This document shows, piece by piece, positions 35,533 to 44,509 of a stretch of DNA of 64,000 bases; the first letter of the stretch is position 1, and each line of letters begins with the position of its first letter. Both the position numbers and the translations under genes were made by a program. A model generated the notes under the pieces. It ran no database searches. It was not told the DNA's origin and saw nothing but the letters and a program-made list of their open reading frames with translations. The DNA comes from Anaerolineae bacterium (GTDB lineage: Bacteria; Chloroflexota; Anaerolineae; Aggregatilineales; Phototrophicaceae): positions 369,168 to 433,167 of the forward strand of contig JAJEAA010000028.1 of assembly GCA_022824365.1 (NCBI GenBank), given 5' to 3'.

Positions 35533-36861
35533 ATGTCAAAAAAGCGTTCCCCGCAACTTGTCGACAGAAATGCCGTGCGACAAGTCTTGGGCGCTTCCGC
35601 CGCCGCCCTTATCGATAAGATTGCGAGCCAGGCGCAAGCGAACAAGCGCAGCCTTTATCTGGTTGGCGGCGTCCCCCGCGACATCATCCTGAAACTGCCG
35701 AATCAGGACCTCGACTTCGTGCTGGAGACGGATGCCATAAGCTTCGCCGATGAGATCGCCGCGCGCTATGGCGGATCCGTGCTGGCGCATAAACCTTTTG
35801 GAACGGCGGTATGGACTCTCGATGGCAGCGCCGCCGAGACGCTTGGGCTGCCGGCGCGTGAGATTCCACAATACATCGACTTCGCCCGCGCTCGCTCTGA
35901 GACATACAGCGAGCCCGCCGCCCTGCCGACTGTCTCGCCCGCCGGTATCAAGTCCGACTTGCTCCGGCGTGATTTCACATTGAACACGCTTGCGATTCAG
36001 CTAAGTCCAGCGTCAGTTGCCGGCCAGCTCCTAGACGAGTCTGGCGGCTTGGCTGATCTGCAGAGCGGGCTGATCCGGGTCTTGCACGAACGCAGCTTCA
36101 TCGATGATCCGACTCGGATTCTGCGCGCCATCCGCCTGGCAACCAGGCTGGGCTTCGCCATCGAAACTGAGACGGACGAGCTAATGCGAGCCGCCCTGCC
36201 CCTGCTCGGTCGTTTGACTGGCCAGCGCCTGGTCAACGAGATTGAACTGAGCCTAGGCGAGCTGAAAGCCGGCGAAATCTTTCTGCGGCTGCAAGACTTG
36301 GGCGCGCTGGGATACATCCATCCCGCCTTCCGCGTCAATTGCGATATTACGGAAGTATTGAACCGCGCCCGAGAAACCAGTCCGCCTTGGGAAGTCACTG
36401 TCGACAAGGAAACTGTCCCGTGGCGCCTGCTTATGGCTCGCGTCGGCGCAGATGAAGCTGACGCTATTTGCCAGCGTTTAGACCTGCCCCGCACATTGAC
36501 GCGGTCAATAGTGGCTTGCGCTCAGCTAATAGGAGCAGCCGCCATGTTGAGCGATGCCGAATCGCCTCCCAGCCAGGCAGCGCGCCTGCTGGATGGATTG
36601 CCCGCGCCCGCGCTGCATGCGGCCTGGCTGCTCTTCGCCGACAATCCTGCCGCGCAAGACAAGCTCGCCAACTATATGTCAACCTGGCGGCAGCAGAAGG
36701 CGAGCATCAACGGCGTCCATCTCGAGCGGATGGGCATCCCGCCCGGACCAAGTTACAAGCGGATTCTGGACGCGCTGCGTTTCGCCTGGATCGACGGCGA
36801 AGTCAATTCGCCCGAAGAAGAAGCCTTGTACTTACGCGAACTGCTTTCCGCCGATGTATGA
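35533..36861 (+). CDS. CCA tRNA nucleotidyltransferase / poly(A) polymerase family
   Basis: The 442-residue enzyme has the class II head domain: LYLVGGVPRDIILKLPNQDLDFVLE with the GG motif (45-46) and catalytic DxD (D59, D61). GTAVWTLDG, the signature RRDFTLNTLAIQL and DDPTRILRAIRLATRLGF follow. It adds CCA to tRNA 3' ends or acts as a poly(A) polymerase; these cannot be separated by eye. The C-terminal half shows no clear HD phosphohydrolase motif. ATG 35533 directly follows the membrane protein; a longer upstream in-frame extension overlaps it. Confidence 0.88.
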   Translation: MSKKRSPQLVDRNAVRQVLGASAAALIDKIASQAQANKRSLYLVGGVPRDIILKLPNQDLDFVLETDAISFADEIAARYGGSVLAHKPFGTAVWTLDGSAAETLGLPAREIPQYIDFARARSETYSEPAALPTVSPAGIKSDLLRRDFTLNTLAIQLSPASVAGQLLDESGGLADLQSGLIRVLHERSFIDDPTRILRAIRLATRLGFAIETETDELMRAALPLLGRLTGQRLVNEIELSLGELKAGEIFLRLQDLGALGYIHPAFRVNCDITEVLNRARETSPPWEVTVDKETVPWRLLMARVGADEADAICQRLDLPRTLTRSIVACAQLIGAAAMLSDAESPPSQAARLLDGLPAPALHAAWLLFADNPAAQDKLANYMSTWRQQKASINGVHLERMGIPPGPSYKRILDALRFAWIDGEVNSPEEEALYLRELLSADV

Positions 36862-36998
36862 CAAGTTATTCCTGGCTCGGCTTTGAAAGAGAACTTTCAC
36901 TGATGGACAAGCTTCTTGTAATCAATTTGGGGCAGGCTTACAGGCATGAGATTAAGCCAGCTCGTCATGCGCGAGCCATATTGAGTCGGAGGCTTTAG
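36858..36998 (+). CDS. Possible 46-codon ORF coupled to the nucleotidyltransferase gene
   Basis: A frame begins at ATG 36858, overlapping the upstream stop as ATGA, and ends at TAG 36996-36998, 2 bp before the ccdA-like start. The product begins MTSYSWLGFERELSLMDKLL and ends in basic residues (HARAILSRRL). Overlap geometry suits translational coupling. Against it, codons such as AGA, CTT and GTA are unlike the neighbours and no family is recognised. Confidence 0.3.
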   Translation: MTSYSWLGFERELSLMDKLLVINLGQAYRHEIKPARHARAILSRRL

Positions 36999-37000
36999 GA

Positions 37001-38938
37001 ATGGAAAATGTGACAATTGGCTTGGCGCTGGTCGCCGGCATCCTATCGTTTATCTCGCCCTGCGTCCTGCCCTTGGTGCCTGCCTATATCGGTTATATGG
37101 GCGGGCGTCTGACGCATAACGTAAGCCGGCAAAGCGCAACGGGCGGGGCTGCGCCGGTCGGCTTGGCTTTCCGCCTGCAGATGCTATTGCATGGCATGGC
37201 TTTTGTGCTCGGCTTTACCTTGATCTTTGTCTTGATCGGCTTGTTCACCACTGCGCTCTCGAGCATCGCCGGCCAGCATGTCGGTACTTTTACCGAGATA
37301 ATCGGGCGGATAGGCGGCCTGGTTATCATTTTCTTCGGCTTCCAGTTCATGGGCTTGGCGCCGCAATTTTTCGCCTGGCTGCGCAAGAAGGGCCAGTCCG
37401 GCCTGCTGGATAATGTGCTGTTGAGCATCGCCTTCGCCTTAATCGCCGCCGCCGTTTTCTACTGGACTTTTTTGGAGCAAGCGCTAGTCGCCCTGCCGCT
37501 GACGGCTGCGCTGGTTTTGGCGATGTTCGCCAAGGGCGCCTTCACGCAGCCCGCCGTCTTTTGGAATCGCCTGCTCGACCGGATTGATGCCGCGCTCTAC
37601 TCCGATACTCGCGGGGAGATCGGCGCCAGCGGACGCGAAGGTCTGCTCGGCTCGGCCTTCATGGGCATGGTATTTTCCGCCGGCTGGTCGCCCTGCATCG
37701 GTCCCCTGCTCGGCACGATTCTTACGGTGGCGGCGACATCCGGCGCTTCTTCCGGCGATATCGCCCAGGGCATGTTGCTGCTGACCGCCTACTCCATCGG
37801 CTTGGGCATTCCCTTCGTCATCACGGCGCTGCTGCTCAACAGCGCGGGTGGGTTCCTGCGCCGCCTGCAACGGCAGATGAACAAGATCAAACTTTTCAGC
37901 GGCTCGCTGCTCATCGCCATTGGCCTACTCGTCGCCAGCGGCCAGCTGCAAAGCCTCAGCCAGACGTTCTCACGCGGAGAATTTGCCGATTTCACCTTCC
38001 GCGTCGAAGAATGCGGCGTCGGCTTCTTCGAAGGCGGGCTGGGGCTCAGCCATGTCGGCGCTTGCCTGGATGGCAGCCTCGTCCCGGTCGCCATAAATCA
38101 AAGCGCCAGCGGACAATTCACCGCCGAAGCGCCGGCGCAAGAGTTCCTCTTCCATGCCGAAGCCGACGCCATGATCGATGTGCAAGTGCGCAGCATCAAC
38201 GAAACGGTGCCCGAATTCCAAATGACTTTGTTCGGGCCTGCCGATGAGGAACTCGCCCGCGGCAGCAAGTCGGAGGGGATCGCAGTCGATAACATGGTCT
38301 ATCCTCTGACCGCATTCTCACTGGTCGAAGACGGTCTCTACCGCGTCGTCATGAAGAACGCGTCGTCAGCCGATTCCGCCCGTTTCCGCGTCAAGATCCG
38401 CGAATCCGAACCGATAGAAACAGCCGCCGAGGGCGAGGCGTCGACATCATTCGCGGGCAACCTGCTCAACAGCCTGGCGGAGATCGCCAGCGACCTGCTG
38501 CCCGCCGTTGGCCTGGCCGAGGGCAATCGCGCCCCCGACTTCGCAATAGAAACGCTCGACGGCGCGCAAATCAGCCTGGACAGCTTGCGCGACAAGATTG
38601 TCTTGCTGAATTTCTGGGGCACCTGGTGCGGTCCCTGCCGGCGAGAAATGCCCGAATTCCAGAAGACTTATGAAGAATGGGCTGCGCGCGGCTTTGAAAT
38701 CGTAGCGATCGCCTACAACGATACCGAGGCTGCCATGGCTGAATTCCGCGATGAGTTCGGGCTAAGTTTCCCGCTTGCCCTGGATGCCAGCGGTGAAATC
38801 AACGACGCCTACGGCATACAGACGCGGCCAAGCTCCTACCTGCTGGACGAAGACGGGGTTATTCTGGCCCGGCACTTTGGTATCATGACAGAATCGCAGT
38901 TGACAGAATTACTGATGAATGCCCTTGCCGAAGAATAG
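37001..38938 (+). CDS. CcdA-type electron transporter fused to a thioredoxin domain
   Basis: The protein has 645 residues. Residues 1-320 form a CcdA/DsbD-like membrane domain with paired cysteines in SFISPCVLPLVPAYIGYMGG (C21) and SAGWSPCIGPLLGT (C232). About residues 330-470 form an extracytoplasmic beta-rich insert resembling a pre-peptidase C-terminal domain. The C-terminus is a TlpA/ResA thioredoxin with NFWGTWCGPCRREMPE (C543/C546). It should pass electrons across the membrane to its own thioredoxin for reducing disulfides, for example in cytochrome c maturation. GGAGG precedes the ATG. Confidence 0.88.
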   Translation: MENVTIGLALVAGILSFISPCVLPLVPAYIGYMGGRLTHNVSRQSATGGAAPVGLAFRLQMLLHGMAFVLGFTLIFVLIGLFTTALSSIAGQHVGTFTEIIGRIGGLVIIFFGFQFMGLAPQFFAWLRKKGQSGLLDNVLLSIAFALIAAAVFYWTFLEQALVALPLTAALVLAMFAKGAFTQPAVFWNRLLDRIDAALYSDTRGEIGASGREGLLGSAFMGMVFSAGWSPCIGPLLGTILTVAATSGASSGDIAQGMLLLTAYSIGLGIPFVITALLLNSAGGFLRRLQRQMNKIKLFSGSLLIAIGLLVASGQLQSLSQTFSRGEFADFTFRVEECGVGFFEGGLGLSHVGACLDGSLVPVAINQSASGQFTAEAPAQEFLFHAEADAMIDVQVRSINETVPEFQMTLFGPADEELARGSKSEGIAVDNMVYPLTAFSLVEDGLYRVVMKNASSADSARFRVKIRESEPIETAAEGEASTSFAGNLLNSLAEIASDLLPAVGLAEGNRAPDFAIETLDGAQISLDSLRDKIVLLNFWGTWCGPCRREMPEFQKTYEEWAARGFEIVAIAYNDTEAAMAEFRDEFGLSFPLALDASGEINDAYGIQTRPSSYLLDEDGVILARHFGIMTESQLTELLMNALAEE

Positions 38939-38955
38939 GTCCCGCCCCTAGCTTC

Positions 38956-39504
38956 ATGGTCAGACTGAAGCAAGCCCTAAGTTTTCTTGCCGCGCTCGTC
39001 GCTTTGGGCGCGGCTTTGTTTATCTCCATCCAAACGGGCTTGCCCAAGGCGATGGGCAATCGATACGGACCGAACGCCGGTTACATCGCCGCAGTCGGCT
39101 CGCCAGCCCCTCCCTTCGCACTGCGGAATCAGTCAAACAACCTTGTATCGCTTGAATCCGGCGGCGCGACCATACTGAACTTCTGGTCCACAAGCTGCGC
39201 GCCCTGCCAGCGGGAAATGCGCGAACTGCAACAGCTATACGAAGACAATCCCGACTTGGTTCGTATCCTCGCGATCAATCTGGGCGATAGCCAGCGCGAC
39301 ATCTCCGCTTGGCGCGACGAACACGGCCTGAGCTTCGATTTGTTGCGCGATCCGACTTTGGGCATAGCCCGTCGCTATCAAATCCGCGGCCTGCCCACAA
39401 CTTACCTGCTGGACGAGCGCCAGATCCTGCGCGCCCTTTACTTCGGGCCGGTAAGCTACGATCAGATGCTGGATGCTGTTCATCGGCTTGCGCTTCAAGC
39501 CTAG
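38956..39504 (+). CDS. TlpA-like membrane-anchored thioredoxin
   Basis: The protein (182 aa) has an N-terminal signal anchor (FLAALVALGAALFISIQ) and an extracytoplasmic thioredoxin fold. The redox motif is FWSTSCAPCQREM (C81/C84), with the cis-Pro segment RGLPTTYLLDERQ. It probably accepts electrons from, or works beside, the CcdA-thioredoxin fusion encoded 17 bp upstream. The CAPC dipeptide differs from the fusion's CGPC, suggesting a different redox potential or client. Confidence 0.88.
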   Translation: MVRLKQALSFLAALVALGAALFISIQTGLPKAMGNRYGPNAGYIAAVGSPAPPFALRNQSNNLVSLESGGATILNFWSTSCAPCQREMRELQQLYEDNPDLVRILAINLGDSQRDISAWRDEHGLSFDLLRDPTLGIARRYQIRGLPTTYLLDERQILRALYFGPVSYDQMLDAVHRLALQA

Positions 39505-39516
39505 CCCATACCTGCC

Positions 39517-40299
39517 ATGATTCAGTTCATAAAATCAACCGGACGAAAGACGCGAGCGCTGCTGCTGGTTGGGGCGCGTCACTGGCTGCGCATCGCGCTG
39601 CTGATGCTCTTCATCTACAGCGGCTTGCCCTGGCTAGCGCCGAGCCTCGCCAAACTGGGCTTGCAGGGAGCCGCTGATCTCATCTATACGCTCTACAGTC
39701 CCTTTTGTCATCAGTTCGCTTTCCGTTCACCCTTTGTCTTTGGCGAACAAGCCTTTTATCCGCGCGGCGCAACTGACAGCGCTTATATAGCCTTTGAAGA
39801 ATTCGCCGAGACTTCGGCTGCCTTCCAGGCGCAATTCCGCCATTGGTCCGCTGTATTTCACGGGAACACGACGCCATCAGGCACGGCGGAAGACTTGCAA
39901 GAATTCACCGTCGCCCAACAGATCGCCGCCCGTCATTTCATCGGCGACGAAACTTTTGGCTATAAGACCAGCCTTTGCGCCCGCGACCTGGCCATCTACA
40001 CCATGCTCTTTGTCGGCGCGCTGATCTACTCGCGCTACCGCTGGCGCATCCGGCCGATGCCTCTGTGGCTTTACGTCTTTGTTGGCTTGGGCCCCGTCGG
40101 CTTAGACGGCTTGAGCCAATTGCTGAGTTATCCGCCCTTTGAGTTTTGGCCCGTGCGCGAAACGATCCCCGCATTCCGCATCATTACGGGCGGCCTATTC
40201 GGGCTCATGAGCGCCTGGCTGGGTTTCCCTCACATCGAGCGGTCCATGCAGGACCTCGTCGACTCCCTGGCGCCTGGCGCGGGCACACCGCCGAACTAG
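39517..40299 (+). CDS. DUF2085 domain membrane protein
   Basis: The 260-residue protein starts with a hydrophobic segment, and has the DUF2085 signature LYSPFCHQFAFRSPFVFGEQ, where Cys and His may bind metal. FGYKTSLCARDLAIYTMLFVGALIY and VGLGPVGLDGLSQLLSYPPFEFWPVRETIPAFRIITG match the rest of the family. The biochemical role is unknown. It starts 12 bp after the TlpA gene, so a link with thiol or metal handling in the envelope is possible. Family assignment is by recalled motif pattern. Confidence 0.75.
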   Translation: MIQFIKSTGRKTRALLLVGARHWLRIALLMLFIYSGLPWLAPSLAKLGLQGAADLIYTLYSPFCHQFAFRSPFVFGEQAFYPRGATDSAYIAFEEFAETSAAFQAQFRHWSAVFHGNTTPSGTAEDLQEFTVAQQIAARHFIGDETFGYKTSLCARDLAIYTMLFVGALIYSRYRWRIRPMPLWLYVFVGLGPVGLDGLSQLLSYPPFEFWPVRETIPAFRIITGGLFGLMSAWLGFPHIERSMQDLVDSLAPGAGTPPN

Positions 40300-40315
40300 G
40301 CTTGGACTTGTCTAA

Positions 40316-41059
40316 CTAGCTGCCGTCATTGTCCGACTTGCTCAAACGAGACAGACGCCGGTCCATATTTTCCTGATCTGTCTTGCGGGGCTTGGGCTTG
40401 CGTGGGTCAGGCTCCTCATCGACGATCACGATTCTTTCTTTACTGCCGCTGCTAGCGCTGACGGGCTTCGCCGCTGTCGGCTCGCGCTTCAAGAGCGATT
40501 CGATGTTATCCCGCGCCTCATTCAATTTATCAGTCACGCCCTCAACGATGGCGTCAGCCGCGTTGCCGACCGCCCCTTCAACCGGAATCCGCGTGCCGCG
40601 CGTCGGCCCCCCGCCACCGGCCGGTTGCGCGCGCTGCCGTCTCTCCCGCTCATCAAGCGCCGCGTCCAACGTGACCATTTCCTGCATCAGATGCCGCGTA
40701 ACCATGCGGTGGTCGCGCAGCTCCGACTCGGCAATCGTCAGTTGCTGCCGCTTAATGTTCAACTGTCCCTGTAGCCGGCGCGCGCCAAATTGATCGCCCC
40801 GCTGCAAACAGGCGTCGACCTGAGCATCGAGTGCCGTCGCCTCGTTCATCAATTGCTCAATCTTGCTCTGCAAATCAGCTTCATAATCGACCGCCTCGTC
40901 CAGGCGCTGTCGCAATGTCCCCGCGGAACGCCGCGGATCTTTCTCCGCTTCTTCGGGATTCAGTCGAATCCGCGCCAGTGGCGATTTGGGATTCTTGCCC
41001 AGCAGATCGTTCACCTGGGCGTTCACCAGGGTTGAAAGCTTTTCAAAAAGGCTTGACAT
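40316..41059 (-). CDS. PspA/IM30-like coiled-coil protein
   Basis: The 247-residue protein opens MSSLFEKLSTLVNAQVNDLLGK, then a long heptad-rich region through residue ~150 (LRQRLDEAVDYEADLQSKIE, QGQLNIKRQQLTIAES). The tail is low-complexity and charged, ending RLSRLSKSDNDGS. This resembles the ESCRT-III-like PspA family, which supports damaged membranes, although the match is partial and the tail is unusual. ATG 41059 is chosen; an upstream TTG would add 11 residues. Confidence 0.6.
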   Translation of the reverse strand: MSSLFEKLSTLVNAQVNDLLGKNPKSPLARIRLNPEEAEKDPRRSAGTLRQRLDEAVDYEADLQSKIEQLMNEATALDAQVDACLQRGDQFGARRLQGQLNIKRQQLTIAESELRDHRMVTRHLMQEMVTLDAALDERERRQRAQPAGGGGPTRGTRIPVEGAVGNAADAIVEGVTDKLNEARDNIESLLKREPTAAKPVSASSGSKERIVIVDEEPDPRKPKPRKTDQENMDRRLSRLSKSDNDGS

Positions 41060-41097
41060 CGCAGTTTCATTCCAATCAGGTTTGCCTGCCAATTCCT

Positions 41098-41103
41098 ATT
41101 ATA
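41098..41103 (-). promoter_or_regulatory. -10 element of the PspA-like gene
   Basis: A perfect TATAAT on the minus strand lies about 40 bp before the ATG at 41059. The region 17 bp further upstream (GTCAAG) is a poor -35 match, so the promoter may need an activator or a different sigma factor. Confidence 0.45.
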
Positions 41104-41153
41104 GTGCAGAATCTCTGATGCTTGACCTACAAGTCGACGGCTGTCATTGCCGC

Positions 41154-41708
41154 CTATTTGAACTTCGCTTTCAGCAGCCCAAGCACCGCGCTCGCTTCCC
41201 GAGCCAAGCGGTCGTCGGCGGACGCGGCCCAGCCATCAGCCAACACAACCAGATCAGAGATGTCAAACTCCAGGTTGAACCGCGCCGTCGCTGGCGCAGC
41301 CGGGTCCAGCCAGCGCCGCAAAGCGCGACAGGCTTGATAAGCCGCTTCGTCGCCCAGCTCCTCGCCGCAAACATTCAGCAGAGCCAGCGTCGGCTCCCAG
41401 CCGGCCGCGGCGGCAACTTCGCTGAGCGCCCAAAAGGCGGTGGCGCGGCTCTCTCGCCGACCAGCGATGAGCAGCGACAGCCGCTCTACGACTCTGTGCT
41501 GATCGTCCATGCCGAGGCGAATCCGCTGCAAGTCACGCGGAAGGCTATCATTGTCAAACTCGAATCGTCCGCTCGCTGATCCGTCCGAGTTGGCTCGCCG
41601 CAGCATGAGCGCCAACTCGAAAAGCGCATGTTCGCGCCGGTCGAAATCCTCCGATTGCAGGCGCGCGAACAAGGCATTTAGGGCGCTTTCGCGATAGTGT
41701 CTTTTCAT
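41154..41708 (-). CDS. Hypothetical alpha-helical protein, HEAT-like
   Basis: The protein (184 aa) consists of Leu/Ala-rich amphipathic helices in pairs, such as ARLQSEDFDRREHALFELAL and ESRATAFWALSEVAAAAGWE, suggesting HEAT or ARM-like repeats. It has no catalytic motif and no signal sequence. Its ATG overlaps the stop of the upstream membrane protein gene (ATGA at 41708-41705), so the two are translationally coupled and may act together. The name is descriptive only. Confidence 0.6.
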   Translation of the reverse strand: MKRHYRESALNALFARLQSEDFDRREHALFELALMLRRANSDGSASGRFEFDNDSLPRDLQRIRLGMDDQHRVVERLSLLIAGRRESRATAFWALSEVAAAAGWEPTLALLNVCGEELGDEAAYQACRALRRWLDPAAPATARFNLEFDISDLVVLADGWAASADDRLAREASAVLGLLKAKFK

Positions 41709-43186
41709 GGATGCACGCTCCCGGTCTCGGCTCGCCTTAACGTGTAAACACTCGCCACATCGTCGCGATAGGCTTGCCTCCAATTCTCGTCCTCATCGAG
41801 CCGCCAGGCCAGTGGACCGTCCGTCTCGATGATAGCAATGTCGATCTCGCGCCGGGCAAATACCTCCGACCACTGCGGCCTTCCAAAAGCGGCCGCCGCG
41901 TACTCGGCAAGAGACTCGCGATGCAGATCGGCGCGCCCATCGATGAAAACGGGAAACTCCGGCAGATTTAGAATCAAATAGCCGCCCCAGTTATAGCTGT
42001 TGAAAATTTTGCCCGACAGACCGCTTTCCTTGAGGAATTCGACCGCCCCCGCCGGATAGTTCAGCCCCAGCGCCTGCTTGACCGTGTCCCGACTTGAGAC
42101 GTAGGCGACATGCGCCGTCGCGCCCAAGGCGACCAGTACAATCAACATGAGGTTCAGCGCCGAGCGTCTCAGCGTCTCCTCGCTGCGGCGCGGCATCGTC
42201 CAGCCATTGCGCTCAAGTATCGTATCCATGTGAGCGCTTATAACCGGCACGACGGCGATGGCGAAGAGCGACAGGTGGCGCGCTGAGTACAGCGCCATAA
42301 ATAGCGTGCCGCCGACCAGCAGCAAATCCGCGAAGTCGAGCTTGGCTTTGCTCGCCCAACTGACCGCCACAAGCGCAAGGACCAGGATGACGAATGACCA
42401 GGTTACAGGTTGCGCGAAATCCGGCGATTGCCACTCCTGAATATATTCTCGCATACCGCTTACCCCCAGCGTCTCAAAAGGCGCCGTGAATACATCCAGC
42501 CCCAGCGGATTGATCGGCAACAGCGCCAATGACAAGACTGTGATCCCGGCGACCCTCCTGAGATCGGGCAAGGCGACGGCAGTGTCAACGTCGCCCAGCC
42601 GGCGATTGAGCGACTCGCCGAGTACAAAGGCGCTGATGAAAAGATAGCCGACGATGTATCCGCCATGCAGATTGGCCCATAGCCACATGATTGGCAACAG
42701 GCTCCACAACGGCGCCTGACCCTTCCGCTTGAGGCGCCGAAGCAGATAAAGCAGCAGCGCCGCGAAAAGAAAGGTGAACATCTGCGGACGCGGCGACCAG
42801 AAGGCTCCGGCGCAAGCTCCGCCGATCACCAGAACGAAGCCTTGCATATACACGCTTCCGCGGCCCGCGCGGTAAACGAAGAACATCCCCGCGACCGCGA
42901 GCGACGCAACGTAAATCGTCAGACCCAAATGCCCGCCCTGCCCCCACAACAAGGCGATGACAACTTGCGCCAGCCAACTGTGATTCTTGTGGGTGCTTCC
43001 CCGTTGCGAATGAGAGAACTCGTCCGCGTAGACAAAATGGCTCGTATCCGCGCTTTGCTGCCCCAGGCGAATATGCCACCACATGTCTGGATCCACCGCG
43101 GCCCGGCTGGCCAGGGCGAAAAGCAGCAGGAATAGAATCGCGGTCGCCGCTCGCTCCGTGGTCAGGCGACCCAAAAGCCCTCTCAT
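41705..43186 (-). CDS. Polytopic membrane protein, GT39/ArnT-like
   Basis: The 493-residue protein has roughly ten to twelve spans. After the first span comes DPDMWWHIRLGQ and a conserved-looking loop with HKNHSWLAQ, the arrangement seen in GT-C fold transferases such as ArnT or protein mannosyltransferases. A C-terminal soluble portion of about 110 residues includes NWGGYLILNLPEFPVFIDGRADLH. Family membership is inferred from topology and the DPDxWWH loop; sugar and acceptor are unknown. It is the upstream gene of the pair with the HEAT-like protein. Confidence 0.6.
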   Translation of the reverse strand: MRGLLGRLTTERAATAILFLLLFALASRAAVDPDMWWHIRLGQQSADTSHFVYADEFSHSQRGSTHKNHSWLAQVVIALLWGQGGHLGLTIYVASLAVAGMFFVYRAGRGSVYMQGFVLVIGGACAGAFWSPRPQMFTFLFAALLLYLLRRLKRKGQAPLWSLLPIMWLWANLHGGYIVGYLFISAFVLGESLNRRLGDVDTAVALPDLRRVAGITVLSLALLPINPLGLDVFTAPFETLGVSGMREYIQEWQSPDFAQPVTWSFVILVLALVAVSWASKAKLDFADLLLVGGTLFMALYSARHLSLFAIAVVPVISAHMDTILERNGWTMPRRSEETLRRSALNLMLIVLVALGATAHVAYVSSRDTVKQALGLNYPAGAVEFLKESGLSGKIFNSYNWGGYLILNLPEFPVFIDGRADLHRESLAEYAAAAFGRPQWSEVFARREIDIAIIETDGPLAWRLDEDENWRQAYRDDVASVYTLRRAETGSVHP

Positions 43187-43283
43187 TGCACCTACGCCTC
43201 AGAATCTTTGTCTGGCATTATGAAACCAATCCCGGCTCGCCTGGCGTTTCCGCCGCCCGGCGTCATCTTGAATCGGGATTAGT

Positions 43284-43535
43284 TTCAGGGCAATCGCTTC
43301 AAAATGATGACGCATGGGATGACGAAGAATCAAGCTGAAATTCAGCCACCGAGTACACCGAGTTAAAGTGAGGACACAGAGATATTAACAATTGCCTACT
43401 TTTCTCAACATCTGCCGCTGCCAGAAGGCAGAAATTGTCACTGCTGCCTAATTGTCTAAATAGCTTTTCTCTGTGTACTCTATGATACTCTGTATACTCG
43501 GTGGCAAAAAAATAATTTGAAGCGATTGCCCTGAA
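43284..43535. mobile_element. 252-bp MITE-like element with perfect 20-bp terminal inverted repeats
   Basis: The left end (43284-43303, beginning TTCAGGGCAATCGC) and right end (43516-43535) are exact 20-bp reverse complements. Inside are two further inverted pairs: GCCACCGAGTA (43345-43355) with TACTCGGTGGC (43495-43505), and ACACAGAGA (43374-43382) with TCTCTGTGT (43468-43476). No frame of useful length lies inside, and no clear target duplication is visible. It fills most of the 375-bp gap between two divergent genes. The whole unit could fold into one long hairpin. Confidence 0.6.
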
Positions 43536-43561
43536 TTACCAGCCTCTAAAAGAGGTCGACA

Positions 43562-44509
43562 ATGCGCGATGTTGTTGTCATCGGCGGCGGGCTCACGGGC
43601 TTGTCCGCTTGCTATCAACTGGAAAAGCTCGGTCTCCGCTACACTGTCATCGAGCTCAAGCGCCGCTTCGGCGGGGCGATCAGCAGCAAGAGCGAAAATG
43701 GCTTTATCATGGACGGGTCCGGCTTCGCTTTCTCCTCCCTCGCCGCTGAGCCTTGGCTGCCCGAGCTCGGCTTGAGCGACCAGGTCCTGCCCCTCGATGG
43801 CGATGTCTTCATATTCCGCTGCGGCACGGAATCCCTCATCCGCGCGCTCGCTGGAACGCTGCCGGGCGGTCGCCTCATGCGCATGGCTGTCAGCTCTCTC
43901 GGCACTTGCCAGCGCCGCTTCACCATCTGTCTGGAAAACGGCTTGATGCTCGATGCCGGCGCCCTCATCCTGGCTGTGCCCGCCCGCTATGCCGCCCGTA
44001 TGCTTTACAATCTGGCGCCCGCTGCGGCCGAGCGTCTGCAGGGTTATCGCTACGAATGTCTCTGGCAGGCAGCGCTGGGTTTTCACAAACGCGATTTGCC
44101 GCCGTCCCTGCCCGCTGCCAGTTTCGCCTTTCTCTATATGACCGATCATCCCGCCCGCGTCCCCGATAGCGACCACCGTCTCATCCAGCTTGCCCTGCCC
44201 GCCCCGGCCGATACGCCATCGGCCGATATCATCCACGCCGCCAGCGACCGCCTTGGCGCGCGCGCCGCTCCCATCGCCGCCTGTGCCGCCGCAGTCGACG
44301 AGGCGCTCTCGATTTACGCTGATGATCATTTCGCCAACATGCGTTTAGTTCGCGCTCTGCTCCCGGCTGGCGTCAGCCTGGTCGGCAGCGACTTCCTGCT
44401 TGAGCCGCCAGGGCAGCCCGGTTTGTCGCAAATCGCCGAGCGCCTGGATGCGGGCCGCCGAGCCGCCAATGACGCGCGCCTCTTCCTCAAAAGGCGCAAG
44501 TCAACATGA
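43562..44509 (+). CDS. FAD-dependent oxidoreductase, short HemY/amine oxidase-like
   Basis: The 315-residue protein opens VVVIGGGLTGLSACYQLEKLG, a dinucleotide-binding GxGxxG fold, with the FAD ribose-binding Glu in VIELKRRFGGAISS. The end SLVGSDFLLEPPGQPGLSQIAERLDAGRRAAND resembles the second FAD-contact motif of protoporphyrinogen oxidases and flavin amine oxidases. At about 315 residues it is far shorter than the usual 450-480, with the middle substrate domain reduced. The substrate is unknown. It overlaps the next gene by ATGA. Confidence 0.75.
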   Translation: MRDVVVIGGGLTGLSACYQLEKLGLRYTVIELKRRFGGAISSKSENGFIMDGSGFAFSSLAAEPWLPELGLSDQVLPLDGDVFIFRCGTESLIRALAGTLPGGRLMRMAVSSLGTCQRRFTICLENGLMLDAGALILAVPARYAARMLYNLAPAAAERLQGYRYECLWQAALGFHKRDLPPSLPAASFAFLYMTDHPARVPDSDHRLIQLALPAPADTPSADIIHAASDRLGARAAPIAACAAAVDEALSIYADDHFANMRLVRALLPAGVSLVGSDFLLEPPGQPGLSQIAERLDAGRRAANDARLFLKRRKST

